Below, one piece after another: positions 25,033 through 32,845 of a stretch of 64,000 bases of DNA. The notes beneath the pieces were generated by a model that was given only the letters and a program-made list of their open reading frames with translations, searched no databases and was not told where the DNA came from. The DNA lies in assembly GCA_046331545.1 (NCBI GenBank), contig JAXLQR010000002.1, forward strand, positions 558,001 to 622,000. Direction: 5' to 3'. A program made the translations under genes and the position numbers. Position 1 is the stretch's first letter, and the number at the start of each line of letters is the position of its first letter. Source of the stretch: JADJVL01 sp046331545 (GTDB lineage Bacteria; Acidobacteriota; Holophagae; Holophagales; Holophagaceae).

Positions 25033-25151
25033 GCATATTTAATATAATTTAAATCATTATTAAATTAACCTAAACCCATAACCAGCTATTATTAATTGAG
25101 AATCGAATTTATTACTTTATTTACTGAAGAATATAGACTTCATGCAATTCC

Positions 25152-25391
25152 ATGCACATCCACTCAGACCCCCTAACTTCCCCCGCCATCGCCGCCCTCC
25201 TCTCCGAACACCTCCGCGACATGCGCCGCATCTCGCCGCCGGAGAGTGTCCATGCGCTGGACCTGGACGCGCTGCGGGGACCTGACATCTCGTTCTGGTC
25301 GGTGTGGTCTTCCGACTCAACGGACGCGGAGCTGATGGGGTGCGGGGCGCTGAGGGAGCTTGAGGCTTCCCACGGGGAGATCAAGTCCATG
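25152..25391 (+). pseudogene. GNAT acetyltransferase, 5' fragment (split by insertion)
   Basis: The first 80 codons of a GNAT N-acetyltransferase, MHIHSDPL... through LMGCGALRELEASHGEIKSM. GC-rich again, so it belongs to the host chromosome rather than the island. The HGEIKSMRT motif that marks beta4 and the acetyl-CoA loop of this subfamily is cut after Met. The reading frame then continues for 22 nonsense codons into the insertion. The rest of the domain is at 26860-27124. Confidence 0.88.
25367..25391. repeat. Left copy of 25-bp direct repeat
   Basis: Identical to 26860-26884. Starts TTCCCACGGGG and ends AGTCCATG. It is native GNAT coding sequence, so it was duplicated when the intervening 1468 bp arrived. 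Confidence 0.9.
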
Positions 25392-26859
25392 GTCGTCCCT
25401 GAAAAACCAATCAAACCCAACACTGGCGCGGCTTTCGCGCTCTTGCGCGGGGTATAAATCCACCGACTTTTGAATGGAACCCCTATAAATCCGGTGGAAT
25501 CGATGACCCCAAAGGCCCAGCCCAAGACCCACGAGCAGCCCTTTTGGGGGTGGAGCCTGGAGGCAGTGCTCGATCCGCGGCAGGAACTCTTTCGGCTGGC
25601 GGCCGTCATCGACTGGGCTTCGCTGGAGCGCGATTTCGGCGGCCTCTACTGCCCCGACAACGGACGCCCTGGCGTGCCGATTCGGCTCATGGCCGGGCTT
25701 CATCTGCTCAAGCACACCTTCGGCCTCTCGGACGATGACGTGGTGAAGCAGTGGGTGGTGAACCCCTACTACCAGTACTTCTGCGGCGAGGAATTCTTCC
25801 AGCACGAGTTGCCGATCGACCCGTCGCAGATGACCCGCTGGCGCAAGCGCATCGGTGAGGCCGGCTGCGAGAAGCTGCTGGCGCTCACAATCGAGTCGGG
25901 GAAGCGGACGAAGACGGTGACCGAGCGCAGCTTCGAAGGTCATCGTGGACACCACGGTGCAGCCCAAGGCCGTGGCGCATCCCACGGACACCCGGCTCTA
26001 CTACAAGGCCCTGGTGAACCTGGTCCGCGTGGCCAAGCGGGAGGGCGTAGACCTGCGCCAGTCCTACACCCGCGTGTCGCGTGTCGCCTTCCTCAAGCAC
26101 GGGCGCCATATGAAGGCCAAGCAGTTCATCCGGGCCCGGAAGCAGCAGAAGGTCATCAAGCTCGCCGCCGGACGTGTGATGCGCGAGAACACCGAGCGTA
26201 AGCTCAGCGACGAGGCCTACGCCGAGCACCGTGGCCTGATGCTCCTCACCGAGTTGCTGCTGAGCCAGAAGCGCAAGACGAAGGGGAAGGTCTACAGCCT
26301 GCACGCGCCGGAGGTCGAGTGCATCGCCAAGGGCAAGGCGCACCGGCCCTACGAATTCGGCGTGAAGGTGAGCCTCGCCACCACGCTGAAGGAAGGCTTC
26401 GTCGTCGGCATCCAGGCCTGCCCAGGCAACCCCCACGATGCGCACACGTTGCCAGCTGGATCAGGTCGAAGCCCTCACGGGCCGCGTCCCGCGCCGGACC
26501 TTCGTGGACCAAGGCTACAAGGGCCTGGCGTGGCCGCCGAGCGCAGCCGCGTTCTCATCAGCCGCACCCGCAACCTGCCGAAGGCCCTCAAGCTCGAGCT
26601 GCCGCCATCCCGAGATCGGCCATATGAAAGCCGACGGGCTCCTCGGGCGGAACCACCTCAAGGGCATGGCCGGCGACGCGATGCACGCCCTCCCTGCGGC
26701 GCCGGCCACAACCTGCGGAAGATCCTGGCCCGGATCAGGGTTCTTTTGTCCCTGACGCTAGGCGAGGCCAAGGTCAGGCTGCAGGCCCTGATGGATCGCC
26801 TCGAAGCCTTCACCCGTTCTCAACCCCTCCCAGCGGCGGCTTGACGTGGCTGCCGGGGT
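25392..26859 (+). mobile_element. Decayed IS5-family-like insertion in a GNAT gene
   Basis: A 1468-bp segment lies between two identical 25-bp repeats and separates the halves of a GNAT gene. It carries one transposase pseudogene. The first bases (GTCGTCCCTGAAAAACC) and last bases (GACGTGGCTGCCGGGGT) do not form an inverted repeat, so at least one end looks lost or the boundary is shifted. IS5-group elements normally make duplications of 2-4 bp, so a 25-bp flank is unusual. Confidence 0.75.
25503..26844 (+). pseudogene. IS5-family (DUF772) transposase, multiply frameshifted
   Basis: The N-terminal DUF772 region is intact (25503 to about 25940): MAGLHLLKHTFGLSDDDVV, FCGEEFFQHELPIDPSQMTRWRKRIG. 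The DDE catalytic part is then spread over different frames: VDTTVQPKAV (first Asp) after a shift near 25940; VDQGYKG (second Asp) after one near 26445; VLISRTRNLPKALK back in the former frame near 26530-26550; HPEIGHMKADGLLGRNHLKG (Glu) after about 26610; NLRKILARIRVLL after about 26700. At least five shifts mean it is inactive, unless the assembly is faulty here. Confidence 0.88.
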
Positions 26860-26884
26860 TTCCCACGGGGAGATCAAGTCCATG
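26860..26884. repeat. Right copy of 25-bp direct repeat
   Basis: Identical to 25367-25391; it restores the SHGEIKSM codons at the head of the GNAT 3' fragment. Confidence 0.9.
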
Positions 26885-27124
26885 CGCACGGCGCAGGCGC
26901 ACCGGGGGAAGGGCGTGGGGTCGGCGATGCTGGCGCACATCCTCGGCGAGGCGCGGGCGCGGGGGTATGCGCGGGTGAGCCTGGAGACGGGGTCCCAGGC
27001 GGAGTTCGAACCGGCGCGGCGGCTCTACGCGGCCGCGGGCTTCGTGCCCTGCCCGCCCTTCGGGTCCTACCGCGAGGATCCCAACAGCGTGTTCATGACA
27101 CTGGCGCTGGGAGCCACCACCTGA
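26860..27124 (+). pseudogene. GNAT acetyltransferase, 3' fragment
   Basis: This carries the acetyl-CoA-binding half of the GNAT fold: HGEIKSMRTAQAHRGKGVGSAMLAHIL (the R/QxxGxG/A loop is HRGKGVG) and the ArgArgLeuTyr-containing C-terminal helix (YAAAGFVPCPPFGSYREDPNSVFM). A GTG at 26846 could start a 92-aa product, but it lacks the N-terminal strands. Joining codons 1-80 of the 5' fragment to this part restores a normal family-length protein of about 160 aa. Confidence 0.88.
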
Positions 27125-27204
27125 AACCCCGGCCTGTCCCTGGCATCCTCGTCAGGTCTGTTCCCTCAACGCCAAGGCCCTGCGCCCTTCCGAAAGACCC
27201 GCCC

Positions 27205-27657
27205 ATGCGCCGCCCAGCCTCCCTGGCCCTTGCCTTCGCCGCCTGCCTCTTCCTCGGCTGCGACCTCATCATCCCGGGCGACGGGAAGGACTTCGGGAAC
27301 TCCGAGACCTACATCTCCCGTTCCGGGGACAAGGAGATCCACTTCACCTTGCGCGAGAAGGACTTCGCTGCCGCGCCGTCCTGGGATCCCAGCCAGCCCC
27401 TTCCCCTGCCCCTCTCCAAGGTCCAGGAGATCGGCTGGGCGGAGCTTAAGAAGTACCGCAAGGACGCCGAGGCCTGGCGGATGACCGAGCTCGGGCTGAC
27501 CCGCCTCCACCTCGGCGCCGGGACCAGGCACCTCTGGATCTACCGGGTGGCCTTCGACCACCCCGGAACCGAGGACAATATCAAGATCCCGATCACATTC
27601 CAGGGCCAGCCCATGCCGGGGGTGATCAAGCCCCTGGACCAGACGCGGTACCGCTAG
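27205..27657 (+). CDS. Small hypothetical lipoprotein
   Basis: This 150-aa protein has an N-terminal signal sequence with a probable lipidation cysteine (Cys19 in LFLGC; Cys14 is an alternative). The mature part is mixed beta/helix, with no motif I recognise. It follows the split GNAT gene by 80 bp and precedes another small lipoprotein by 58 bp on the same strand. Confidence 0.65.
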   Translation: MRRPASLALAFAACLFLGCDLIIPGDGKDFGNSETYISRSGDKEIHFTLREKDFAAAPSWDPSQPLPLPLSKVQEIGWAELKKYRKDAEAWRMTELGLTRLHLGAGTRHLWIYRVAFDHPGTEDNIKIPITFQGQPMPGVIKPLDQTRYR

Positions 27658-27715
27658 AGACTGGCGCTTGGACCGTTTGCCAGAACCCTGGTGCGGATCC
27701 TGCTGAGGCCATCCC

Positions 27716-28198
27716 ATGCGCTTCCAGCCCTTCCACCTGCCCCTGCTCCTCGCCCTCACCGCCTGCTCGGAAACGGGCCACTCCGACGACTGCGGCAGCA
27801 TCCAGCCCGCCCCGCCGCCCTACGCCCGGGCGGTGAAGGTGGACGACGTCCCCTTCGGCACCTCCAGCAATGACATCCCCATCAGCCGGACCGCCGGAAC
27901 CCCCCGCACCGTCCGCATCGAGTACGCCGTCCAGCGGGTCGGCGGGGGCTGGTGCATGGGGCTCTACACCGGTCCCCTGACCCCGCGCTTCATCGGCCTC
28001 CCCCAGGGCGTCAGCGCCGCCCTTGATCCCACCAGCCTGCCGGCCACCCAGAGCCTGGCGGAAACCCAGACCCTCACCGCCACCCTCACCCTCGCGCCTT
28101 CCATCCCCGACGGGCGCATCGCCCTGACCCTGGTGTCGCCCGAAGTCACCGGGTCCTCCATGCCCACCTACACCCTCGTCCTCACCACCCTGCGCTGA
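27716..28198 (+). CDS. Small hypothetical lipoprotein
   Basis: This 160-aa protein has a lipobox LTAC (Cys17). The mature part is beta-rich and Thr/Pro-rich, with three further cysteines (27, 81-region) and repeated TLTATLTL-type strands, suggesting an immunoglobulin-like fold. No family recognised. Possibly co-transcribed with the preceding lipoprotein gene. Confidence 0.65.
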   Translation: MRFQPFHLPLLLALTACSETGHSDDCGSIQPAPPPYARAVKVDDVPFGTSSNDIPISRTAGTPRTVRIEYAVQRVGGGWCMGLYTGPLTPRFIGLPQGVSAALDPTSLPATQSLAETQTLTATLTLAPSIPDGRIALTLVSPEVTGSSMPTYTLVLTTLR

Positions 28199-28325
28199 GC
28201 TGCGGGTTCCTCCGCCGACCACCCCTTCGAATGGCGCTCCGCCACATTTCCGAAACCAGCCTGGGCGCCCGGATTTCATGAACCTTTAACATTAAGATCA
28301 AGGAACTCTTAATAAAGTAATCGGG

Positions 28326-28360
28326 TGTCCAGAATCCAGACATAGTCCAGAATCGGGACA
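28326..28360. promoter_or_regulatory. Candidate activator-binding repeats
   Basis: The decamer GTCCAGAATC occurs twice, at 28327-28336 and 28345-28354 (18-bp period, same face roughly two turns apart). The whole segment is bounded by TGTCC and GGACA. It sits about 60-85 bp upstream of a sigma-54-like promoter, a usual distance for an enhancer site. Function is inferred. Confidence 0.35.
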
Positions 28361-28412
28361 TTGTTTCGATCCATGCTTTCTTAAATTTGCAGCTATTCAA
28401 CCCTGGAGGCTC

Positions 28413-28428
28413 TGGCACAGGGATTGTT
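28413..28428 (+). promoter_or_regulatory. Candidate sigma-54 promoter
   Basis: TGGCAC-AGGGA-TTGTT matches the -24 element perfectly (TGGCAC) with correct 5-bp spacing to the -12 element. There, GT replaces the consensus GC. It lies 42 bp before the ATG of 28470, inside a 271-bp AT-richer intergenic region. Confidence 0.4.
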
Positions 28429-28469
28429 GATGGGCACGCAAACCCACTCCAATCCCTCCGAGGTGCTTG

Positions 28470-29672
28470 ATGCCCCGTCTGCGTCCGCTCATGACCGCTC
28501 TGCCCCTCCTGTTGGTCGGCTCGGCTTCATCCGCCAGTGAACAGAATCCGATCGAAACCCTTCTCGCCAGCATTGCCGGCAACCGGAAGGCCCTTGCCGA
28601 GGCCGCGCAGAAGTCCGACACGGCCAAGGGCATCCAGGCGCTGAAAACCACCCTCCCGAAATCCGCGAAGCAGGGCGCCGACAGTGCCCGGGAATTCCTC
28701 GGGATCCTCCGGCAGGCCAAGGCCGAGGGGAAGCTCAAGGAGCTCCCCGCGAAGCCGCTGCAGGAGATCCCCTCGGAGCTGAAGCAGTTCAAGGACGACA
28801 TCGAGCGCTACCTCAAAACCAAGGACCTCGGCGAGCTTCCCGCCGCGGACAAGGCGGCCGTGACGGCGAGCCTCGTCCAAATGAAGACGGACCTGAGCGC
28901 GGCCTCCAACCTTCTGGGCCAGCTGGTTCCCGATGATTTCGATCCCGGTGCCGAGTACCTCAGCGCCTACCTGGTCACCGGACGGGCCGAGATCGGGCGC
29001 TCCAAGGAGGCCGGGGGCCAGCGTGCCTCCTCCGGCGGCATGCTCGAGTGGGTCATCCCCGTGACCAACCCCGCCAGCTCCGTCCTCCCCAACCGCCTGC
29101 TCCCGTACGTCAAGCTCGCGGTGCTGCATGAGGATCCCCAGATCGTGGAATCCACGCCCGATCCCGCCACCGGGACCACGACGACCACCACCACGCGGTC
29201 GGCCACCACCGCCTTCGACCTGGGAGCCAGGATCTTCCCGCAGTCCTGGCGCCACTCCTTCGGGGAGACCCGGACCTGGGGGCTCGGGCTGGACCTCTCC
29301 GTGGGGCGCCGGATCTACGACCGGGACCAGACCATCGAGATCAAGCCCTCGTCCGGCACGCCCACCACCACCAAGAGCAACGGCCAGATTCAGGACACGG
29401 TCTACAAGACCGCCCTCCGCTTCGAACTCCTCAACAGCAAGGACAGCCAGGCGGGCTCCTTCTTCGAGCTCGGCTACCTGCACGATCCCAGCTATGTCGC
29501 CAAGGCGGACCGCTACTACTTCGTGAACCGCTGGACCACCCAGGGTGCGGGCCCTGCCCAGGTCCTCATCGAGTTCAAGTACATCACCGGGAAGGGCTCC
29601 AGGGACGACTTCACGGTGCTGATCGGCACCCGGGTCAAGCTGGGCGCCGTCATGAACGCTTTGCTGGAGTAG
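28470..29672 (+). CDS. Hypothetical exported protein, probable outer-membrane beta-barrel
   Basis: This 400-aa protein has a signal peptide (1-22). An alpha-helical, Lys/Glu-rich region (25-150) is likely coiled and periplasmic. A beta-strand-rich C-terminal half (about 165-400) has alternating aromatic strands typical of a barrel (WGLGLDLSVGRRIYD, TALRFELL, FFELGYLHD). A short Thr tract (GTTTTTTR) lies in a predicted loop. No family recognised. GAGG lies 6 nt before the ATG. It is the only candidate target of the sigma-54-like promoter upstream. Confidence 0.65.
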   Translation: MPRLRPLMTALPLLLVGSASSASEQNPIETLLASIAGNRKALAEAAQKSDTAKGIQALKTTLPKSAKQGADSAREFLGILRQAKAEGKLKELPAKPLQEIPSELKQFKDDIERYLKTKDLGELPAADKAAVTASLVQMKTDLSAASNLLGQLVPDDFDPGAEYLSAYLVTGRAEIGRSKEAGGQRASSGGMLEWVIPVTNPASSVLPNRLLPYVKLAVLHEDPQIVESTPDPATGTTTTTTTRSATTAFDLGARIFPQSWRHSFGETRTWGLGLDLSVGRRIYDRDQTIEIKPSSGTPTTTKSNGQIQDTVYKTALRFELLNSKDSQAGSFFELGYLHDPSYVAKADRYYFVNRWTTQGAGPAQVLIEFKYITGKGSRDDFTVLIGTRVKLGAVMNALLE

Positions 29673-29689
29673 GGACGACCTCGCCCCGC

Positions 29690-30640
29690 CTACTTCTTGA
29701 ACCCCTTCGTCCGCTCCGGGTGCCGCTCCTCGTTCGCGCCGATCCACTGGAACCTCAGCCCGATGCCCCAGGAGTTCTGCCGCTGGGTGTAGTTCGACAG
29801 GGTGTTCAGGGGGCCCGAGTGGTAGCGGATGTAGAGCGGGAAGTACCAGTGCTTCTCGATCCGCGGGAACTGCCAGGCGAACTCGTGGGAGCTGTGGCTG
29901 AGCTTGTCCCCGAGGGTGGACTGGAGCTCGAACTGCCCGAGGCGCAAGCCTCCCACCGTGAAATCCTTCGTGATCGCGCGGAGGGTGAGGCGGTCGTAGT
30001 CCGAGATCCGGGGCTTCTGGTCCGCCAGGGGCCCCCACGTCACGTCGGTGTCCTGGCTGAAGTAGATCCGCCCCTTGACGTAAAGGATGAAGGGATTGGC
30101 GCTGGAGTCGCTGGACAGCTTCGCCGCCACGGACACGAAATTGGAGCCGCGGCTGATCTGGTCGAAGAAGGGCCGGTCCTTCCTGAGGTAGGCCACCCGG
30201 GCGAGCTCCTGGTCCCTCGGGCTGGTCACCTCGGTCACCTGCCCGTCCGAACGGTGCTCGACGCCGGCCTCCCAGTAGTCCAGGGGGCCGTCCTTGGGCG
30301 TGTAGCGGAGGTGCAGGCCCGGATTGCTGATCCGGTTGACCACGGGCCCCGAGGGCCGCGTCCCCATGTAGAAGTCGAACTCGCCGGTGTAGGTAAAGAA
30401 AAAGTTCCACTGCTTCGTCCCGGATTCGTAGAGGTCGTAGCGGAGCGAATAATGCGCCCGGAAGGCCCCTTCGTCCGTCCCGGCCCAGGCGTTGTTCTTC
30501 ATCTGGTGCCAGATGACGTAGGTGTCCCCGTACGGAAGGAACCTCGCCGGATCCTTCAGGGCCCGGTAGGGCCCGTCCTGCCCCGCCAGCAGGGAGGGTA
30601 GTGCCAGGGCGAGGAAGCCTGCTTTCGCCGCGCTAGCCAT
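29690..30640 (-). CDS. pldA: Outer-membrane phospholipase A (OMPLA family)
   Basis: This 316-aa protein has a signal peptide (1-20) followed by a beta-barrel domain. The active-site signature is GVEHRSDG with His129 and Ser131, matching E. coli OMPLA YEHQSNG. A later SRGSNF segment gives the Asn of the His-Ser-Asn triad (Asn167). OMPLA hydrolyses phospholipids mislocalised to the outer leaflet and is active as a Ca2+-dependent dimer. AGGAG lies ideally before the ATG at 30640. Convergent with the putative barrel gene. Confidence 0.82.
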   Translation of the reverse strand: MASAAKAGFLALALPSLLAGQDGPYRALKDPARFLPYGDTYVIWHQMKNNAWAGTDEGAFRAHYSLRYDLYESGTKQWNFFFTYTGEFDFYMGTRPSGPVVNRISNPGLHLRYTPKDGPLDYWEAGVEHRSDGQVTEVTSPRDQELARVAYLRKDRPFFDQISRGSNFVSVAAKLSSDSSANPFILYVKGRIYFSQDTDVTWGPLADQKPRISDYDRLTLRAITKDFTVGGLRLGQFELQSTLGDKLSHSSHEFAWQFPRIEKHWYFPLYIRYHSGPLNTLSNYTQRQNSWGIGLRFQWIGANEERHPERTKGFKK

Positions 30641-30833
30641 GTCAGCTCCTAGAAGGGTTTCGGGCCGCGCCGCGCTGGGCCATCCGGCCCAGCCCATCGC
30701 GTGGGGTGGAAGTCATGGCGGGACGCATGCAAGAAGCGGTCCCGGGGTTCCGCATCCGTCGAGGGACCCCGAACTCATTTCATGACGCCCGTCATAGCGG
30801 AAGCCCCCGCCACGACCTAGCCTCGTACATCCC

Positions 30834-31199
30834 ATGCCCCACCGCCCCGCCACCTACGAAAACGAAGCCCTCGGGGTGCTGGTCTACGAATTCCCCTTCA
30901 CCGACCCCGCGGAGACCGACGCGGTGATCACCCGGCGGCTGAAGCGCAAGAAGCTCGGGGCCTTCGACCCGGGGCGCATCGCGGAGCTGCGGGCCCTCAA
31001 GGACGACCTGCAGGCGGAGATCGGCCTCGCCGAGGACTCGACGTACTTCACCGGCCGCCACGACGCCGTCTATTCCGACATGCGGGACTTCGACCTCGCG
31101 CGGCTCTGCGGCGCGATGGCGACGAAGCACCCCGCCGTCCCGCCCATGGAGATCGACGGCTTCGTGCCCTTCTGCGTGCTGACCTACTACCTGCGCTGA
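30834..31199 (+). CDS. Hypothetical protein
   Basis: This 121-aa soluble protein is not recognised. It has a charged N-terminal half (AVITRRLKRKKLGAFDPGRIAELRALKDDLQAEIG) and a hydrophobic, Pro-rich C-terminus. No signal or membrane segment. The 193-bp region before it holds a weak ATGAC-GCCC-GTCAT inverted repeat at 30782-30795. Coding character rests on GC-rich third positions and position in a co-directional run. Confidence 0.55.
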   Translation: MPHRPATYENEALGVLVYEFPFTDPAETDAVITRRLKRKKLGAFDPGRIAELRALKDDLQAEIGLAEDSTYFTGRHDAVYSDMRDFDLARLCGAMATKHPAVPPMEIDGFVPFCVLTYYLR

Positions 31200-31243
31200 G
31201 GCGTGACCTCCGTTATCCCCCTACGGGCGCACCATGGGACGGA

Positions 31244-31657
31244 ATGGCCCCCGACCTCCACGTCTCCGAGCTGTCATGGCGCCTCGCCGCCCTGGCCCTC
31301 GCCCTGGCCGCCGCCGAGACGCTTCACGGGATCGCGCGGATGACGCTCCTCGTGCCGCGCATCGGACTCCGGAAGGCCCAGGCCGTCGGCATCGTCACGG
31401 GCTCGCTGCTGGCCTTCGCGGTCTGCGCGGCGCTGGTGCCGGGGCTCGGCCTGCGTTCGCCGCGGGCGCTGGCGCTGCTCGGCCTCTGGCTCGCGGCCTT
31501 CATGGCGGCCTTCGACGTCCTCATCGGCCGCGTGGCGGCGCGGCGGCCGTGGAAGCTCATCGCGAGGGACTTCGATCCGCGTACGGGGAACTACCTGGTC
31601 TTCGGGCTGGCCTTCCTGGCGTTCTGCCCGTGGATCGTGATGGCCCTGCGGGGGTGA
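31244..31657 (+). CDS. Hypothetical small integral membrane protein
   Basis: This 137-aa protein has four predicted membrane segments (about 10-27, 45-65, 75-92, 115-134) connected by short basic loops. It has no family I can name. It sits in a run of small plus-strand genes (30834-32841) that look like independent single-domain accessory proteins. Confidence 0.6.
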   Translation: MAPDLHVSELSWRLAALALALAAAETLHGIARMTLLVPRIGLRKAQAVGIVTGSLLAFAVCAALVPGLGLRSPRALALLGLWLAAFMAAFDVLIGRVAARRPWKLIARDFDPRTGNYLVFGLAFLAFCPWIVMALRG

Positions 31658-31682
31658 AGGGATCGGCGCTACGCTGGGCCCC

Positions 31683-31985
31683 ATGTCCGCCTACATCCTC
31701 GTCACGCTCACGATCCACGACCGGGACACCTACCAGCGCTACGTCCAGGCCTTCGTGCCCGCCTTCACGGCGCTCGGCGGCGAGATCCTCGCCGTGCAGG
31801 ACGACCCCGTGGCCATGGAGGGCTCGTGGCCCTACTCCCGGGTCGTCATCCTGCGCATGCCCAGCGAGGAGGCCTTCCGCGCGTGGTACGACTCGCCGGA
31901 GTACCAGGCCATCGCCCAGCACCGGTTCAAGGCGGCCGTGGCGAACATCACGGTGCTGCCGGAATTCCGGATGCCGTCACGCTGA
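31683..31985 (+). CDS. DUF1330 domain protein
   Basis: This 100-aa ferredoxin-like (dimeric alpha/beta barrel) protein matches DUF1330 in length and pattern: AYILVTLTIHDRDTYQRYVQAFVP, then GEILAVQDDP, then RMPSEEAFRAWYDSPEYQAIAQHR. Function unknown for the family. A TACGCT box lies 7 nt before the ATG. Good match throughout, no missing parts. Confidence 0.85.
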   Translation: MSAYILVTLTIHDRDTYQRYVQAFVPAFTALGGEILAVQDDPVAMEGSWPYSRVVILRMPSEEAFRAWYDSPEYQAIAQHRFKAAVANITVLPEFRMPSR

Positions 31986-32003
31986 GTCCCTTCCGGAGCC
32001 TGC

Positions 32004-32453
32004 ATGCCCACCCTTTTCGCCCCCGCCGACCGCGCCGCCCTCCTCGCCCGCCTCGACGCCCTGCAGCCGACCTCGCCGCGCCAATGGGGCACCATGACGC
32101 CGGCCCAGGCGTTGGCCCACTGCGCGGTGCCGCTGGAGGCCGCGGCGGGACTGCGGCCGATGAAGCAGAAGCTCCTCGGCAAGCTATTGGCCTGGCTGGT
32201 GAAGCGGCGCGTGCTCGGGGAGGCGCCCTTCCGCAGGGAGGCCCCCACCGACCCCGACTTCGTGGTGAAGGACGACCGGGACTTGGACACCGAGCGCGCG
32301 CGGGTGAAGGCCGCCCTCGCCGCGCTCATCGACCGCGGCCCCGCCCAGGCCGGCACCGTCGAGCACGCCTTCTTCGGCAGGCTCAGCGGCGACGCGTGGG
32401 GCGTCCTCATGGCCAAGCACCTGGACCACCACCTGCGCCAGTTCGGAGCCTGA
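32004..32453 (+). CDS. DUF1569 (DinB-like) protein
   Basis: This 149-aa helical-bundle protein has the DUF1569 pattern: WGTMTPAQALAHCAVPLE near residue 30-45, a central KRRVLGEAPFRREAPTDPDFVV region, and HAFFGRLSGDAWGVLMAKHLDHHLRQFG at the end. The His residues (HC in helix 1; HLDHH in the last helix) are placed as in DinB-type metal-binding bundles. Role unknown. Ends 1 bp before the DUF488 start. Confidence 0.8.
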   Translation: MPTLFAPADRAALLARLDALQPTSPRQWGTMTPAQALAHCAVPLEAAAGLRPMKQKLLGKLLAWLVKRRVLGEAPFRREAPTDPDFVVKDDRDLDTERARVKAALAALIDRGPAQAGTVEHAFFGRLSGDAWGVLMAKHLDHHLRQFGA

Positions 32454-32454
32454 A

Positions 32455-32841
32455 ATGGCGATCCGCATCGTCAGGCTGGGATCACCCCGCGCCAAGGACG
32501 AAGGCCTGCGCCTCGGGACCGTGCGCCGCCCGCCCCGGGGCGTGCCCAAGGCCGAGTTCGCCTCCCGTGACTTCTACGACGTCTGGTTCCCGACCCTGGC
32601 GCCCAGCCTCGAGCTGATGAAACAGGCCCACGCCGCGGACACGCCCGCCGCGTGGAAGGCCTTCACCGCGAAGTTCCGCGCCGAGATGGCCAGGCCCGAC
32701 GCCGCCCACGCCCTCGACCTGCTGGCCGCGCTGTCGCATACGACGAACCTTGCGGTCGGCTGCTACTGCGAGGACGAGAGCCACTGCCACCGGAGCGTGC
32801 TGCGGGAGCTGCTGGCGGCGCGGGGGGCCGAAATGGGCTGA
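32455..32841 (+). CDS. DUF488 family protein
   Basis: This 128-aa protein matches DUF488: RLGSPRAKDEGLRLGTVRRPPRGVPK at the start, FYDVWFPTLAPS, then a C-terminal HTTNLAVGCYCEDESHCHRSVLRELL with the Cys/His cluster (Cys in CYC, then HCHR) typical of the family. Members are often placed near stress or DNA-repair genes, but no activity is established. Starts 1 bp after the DUF1569 stop, so co-translated. Confidence 0.85.
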   Translation: MAIRIVRLGSPRAKDEGLRLGTVRRPPRGVPKAEFASRDFYDVWFPTLAPSLELMKQAHAADTPAAWKAFTAKFRAEMARPDAAHALDLLAALSHTTNLAVGCYCEDESHCHRSVLRELLAARGAEMG

Positions 32842-32845
32842 GGCC

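Larger units (their letters stand above)
23529..25151. other. AT-rich two-gene island
   Basis: About 1.6 kb with base composition far from its surroundings (well under 40% GC by eye, against about 70%). It contains two co-directional genes, an HNH nuclease and an unrecognised 330-aa protein, plus AT-rich flanks. The left edge is at the end of DUF2911 copy 2. The right edge is just before the split GNAT gene. No flanking direct repeats longer than trivial AT stretches, and no integrase or tRNA, are seen. Composition indicates recent transfer. Confidence 0.8.

Noticed and set aside
25503..26844. Programmed frameshifting in the transposase
   Set aside because: Five or more switches, in both directions and spread over the gene, do not fit a single programmed slip site.
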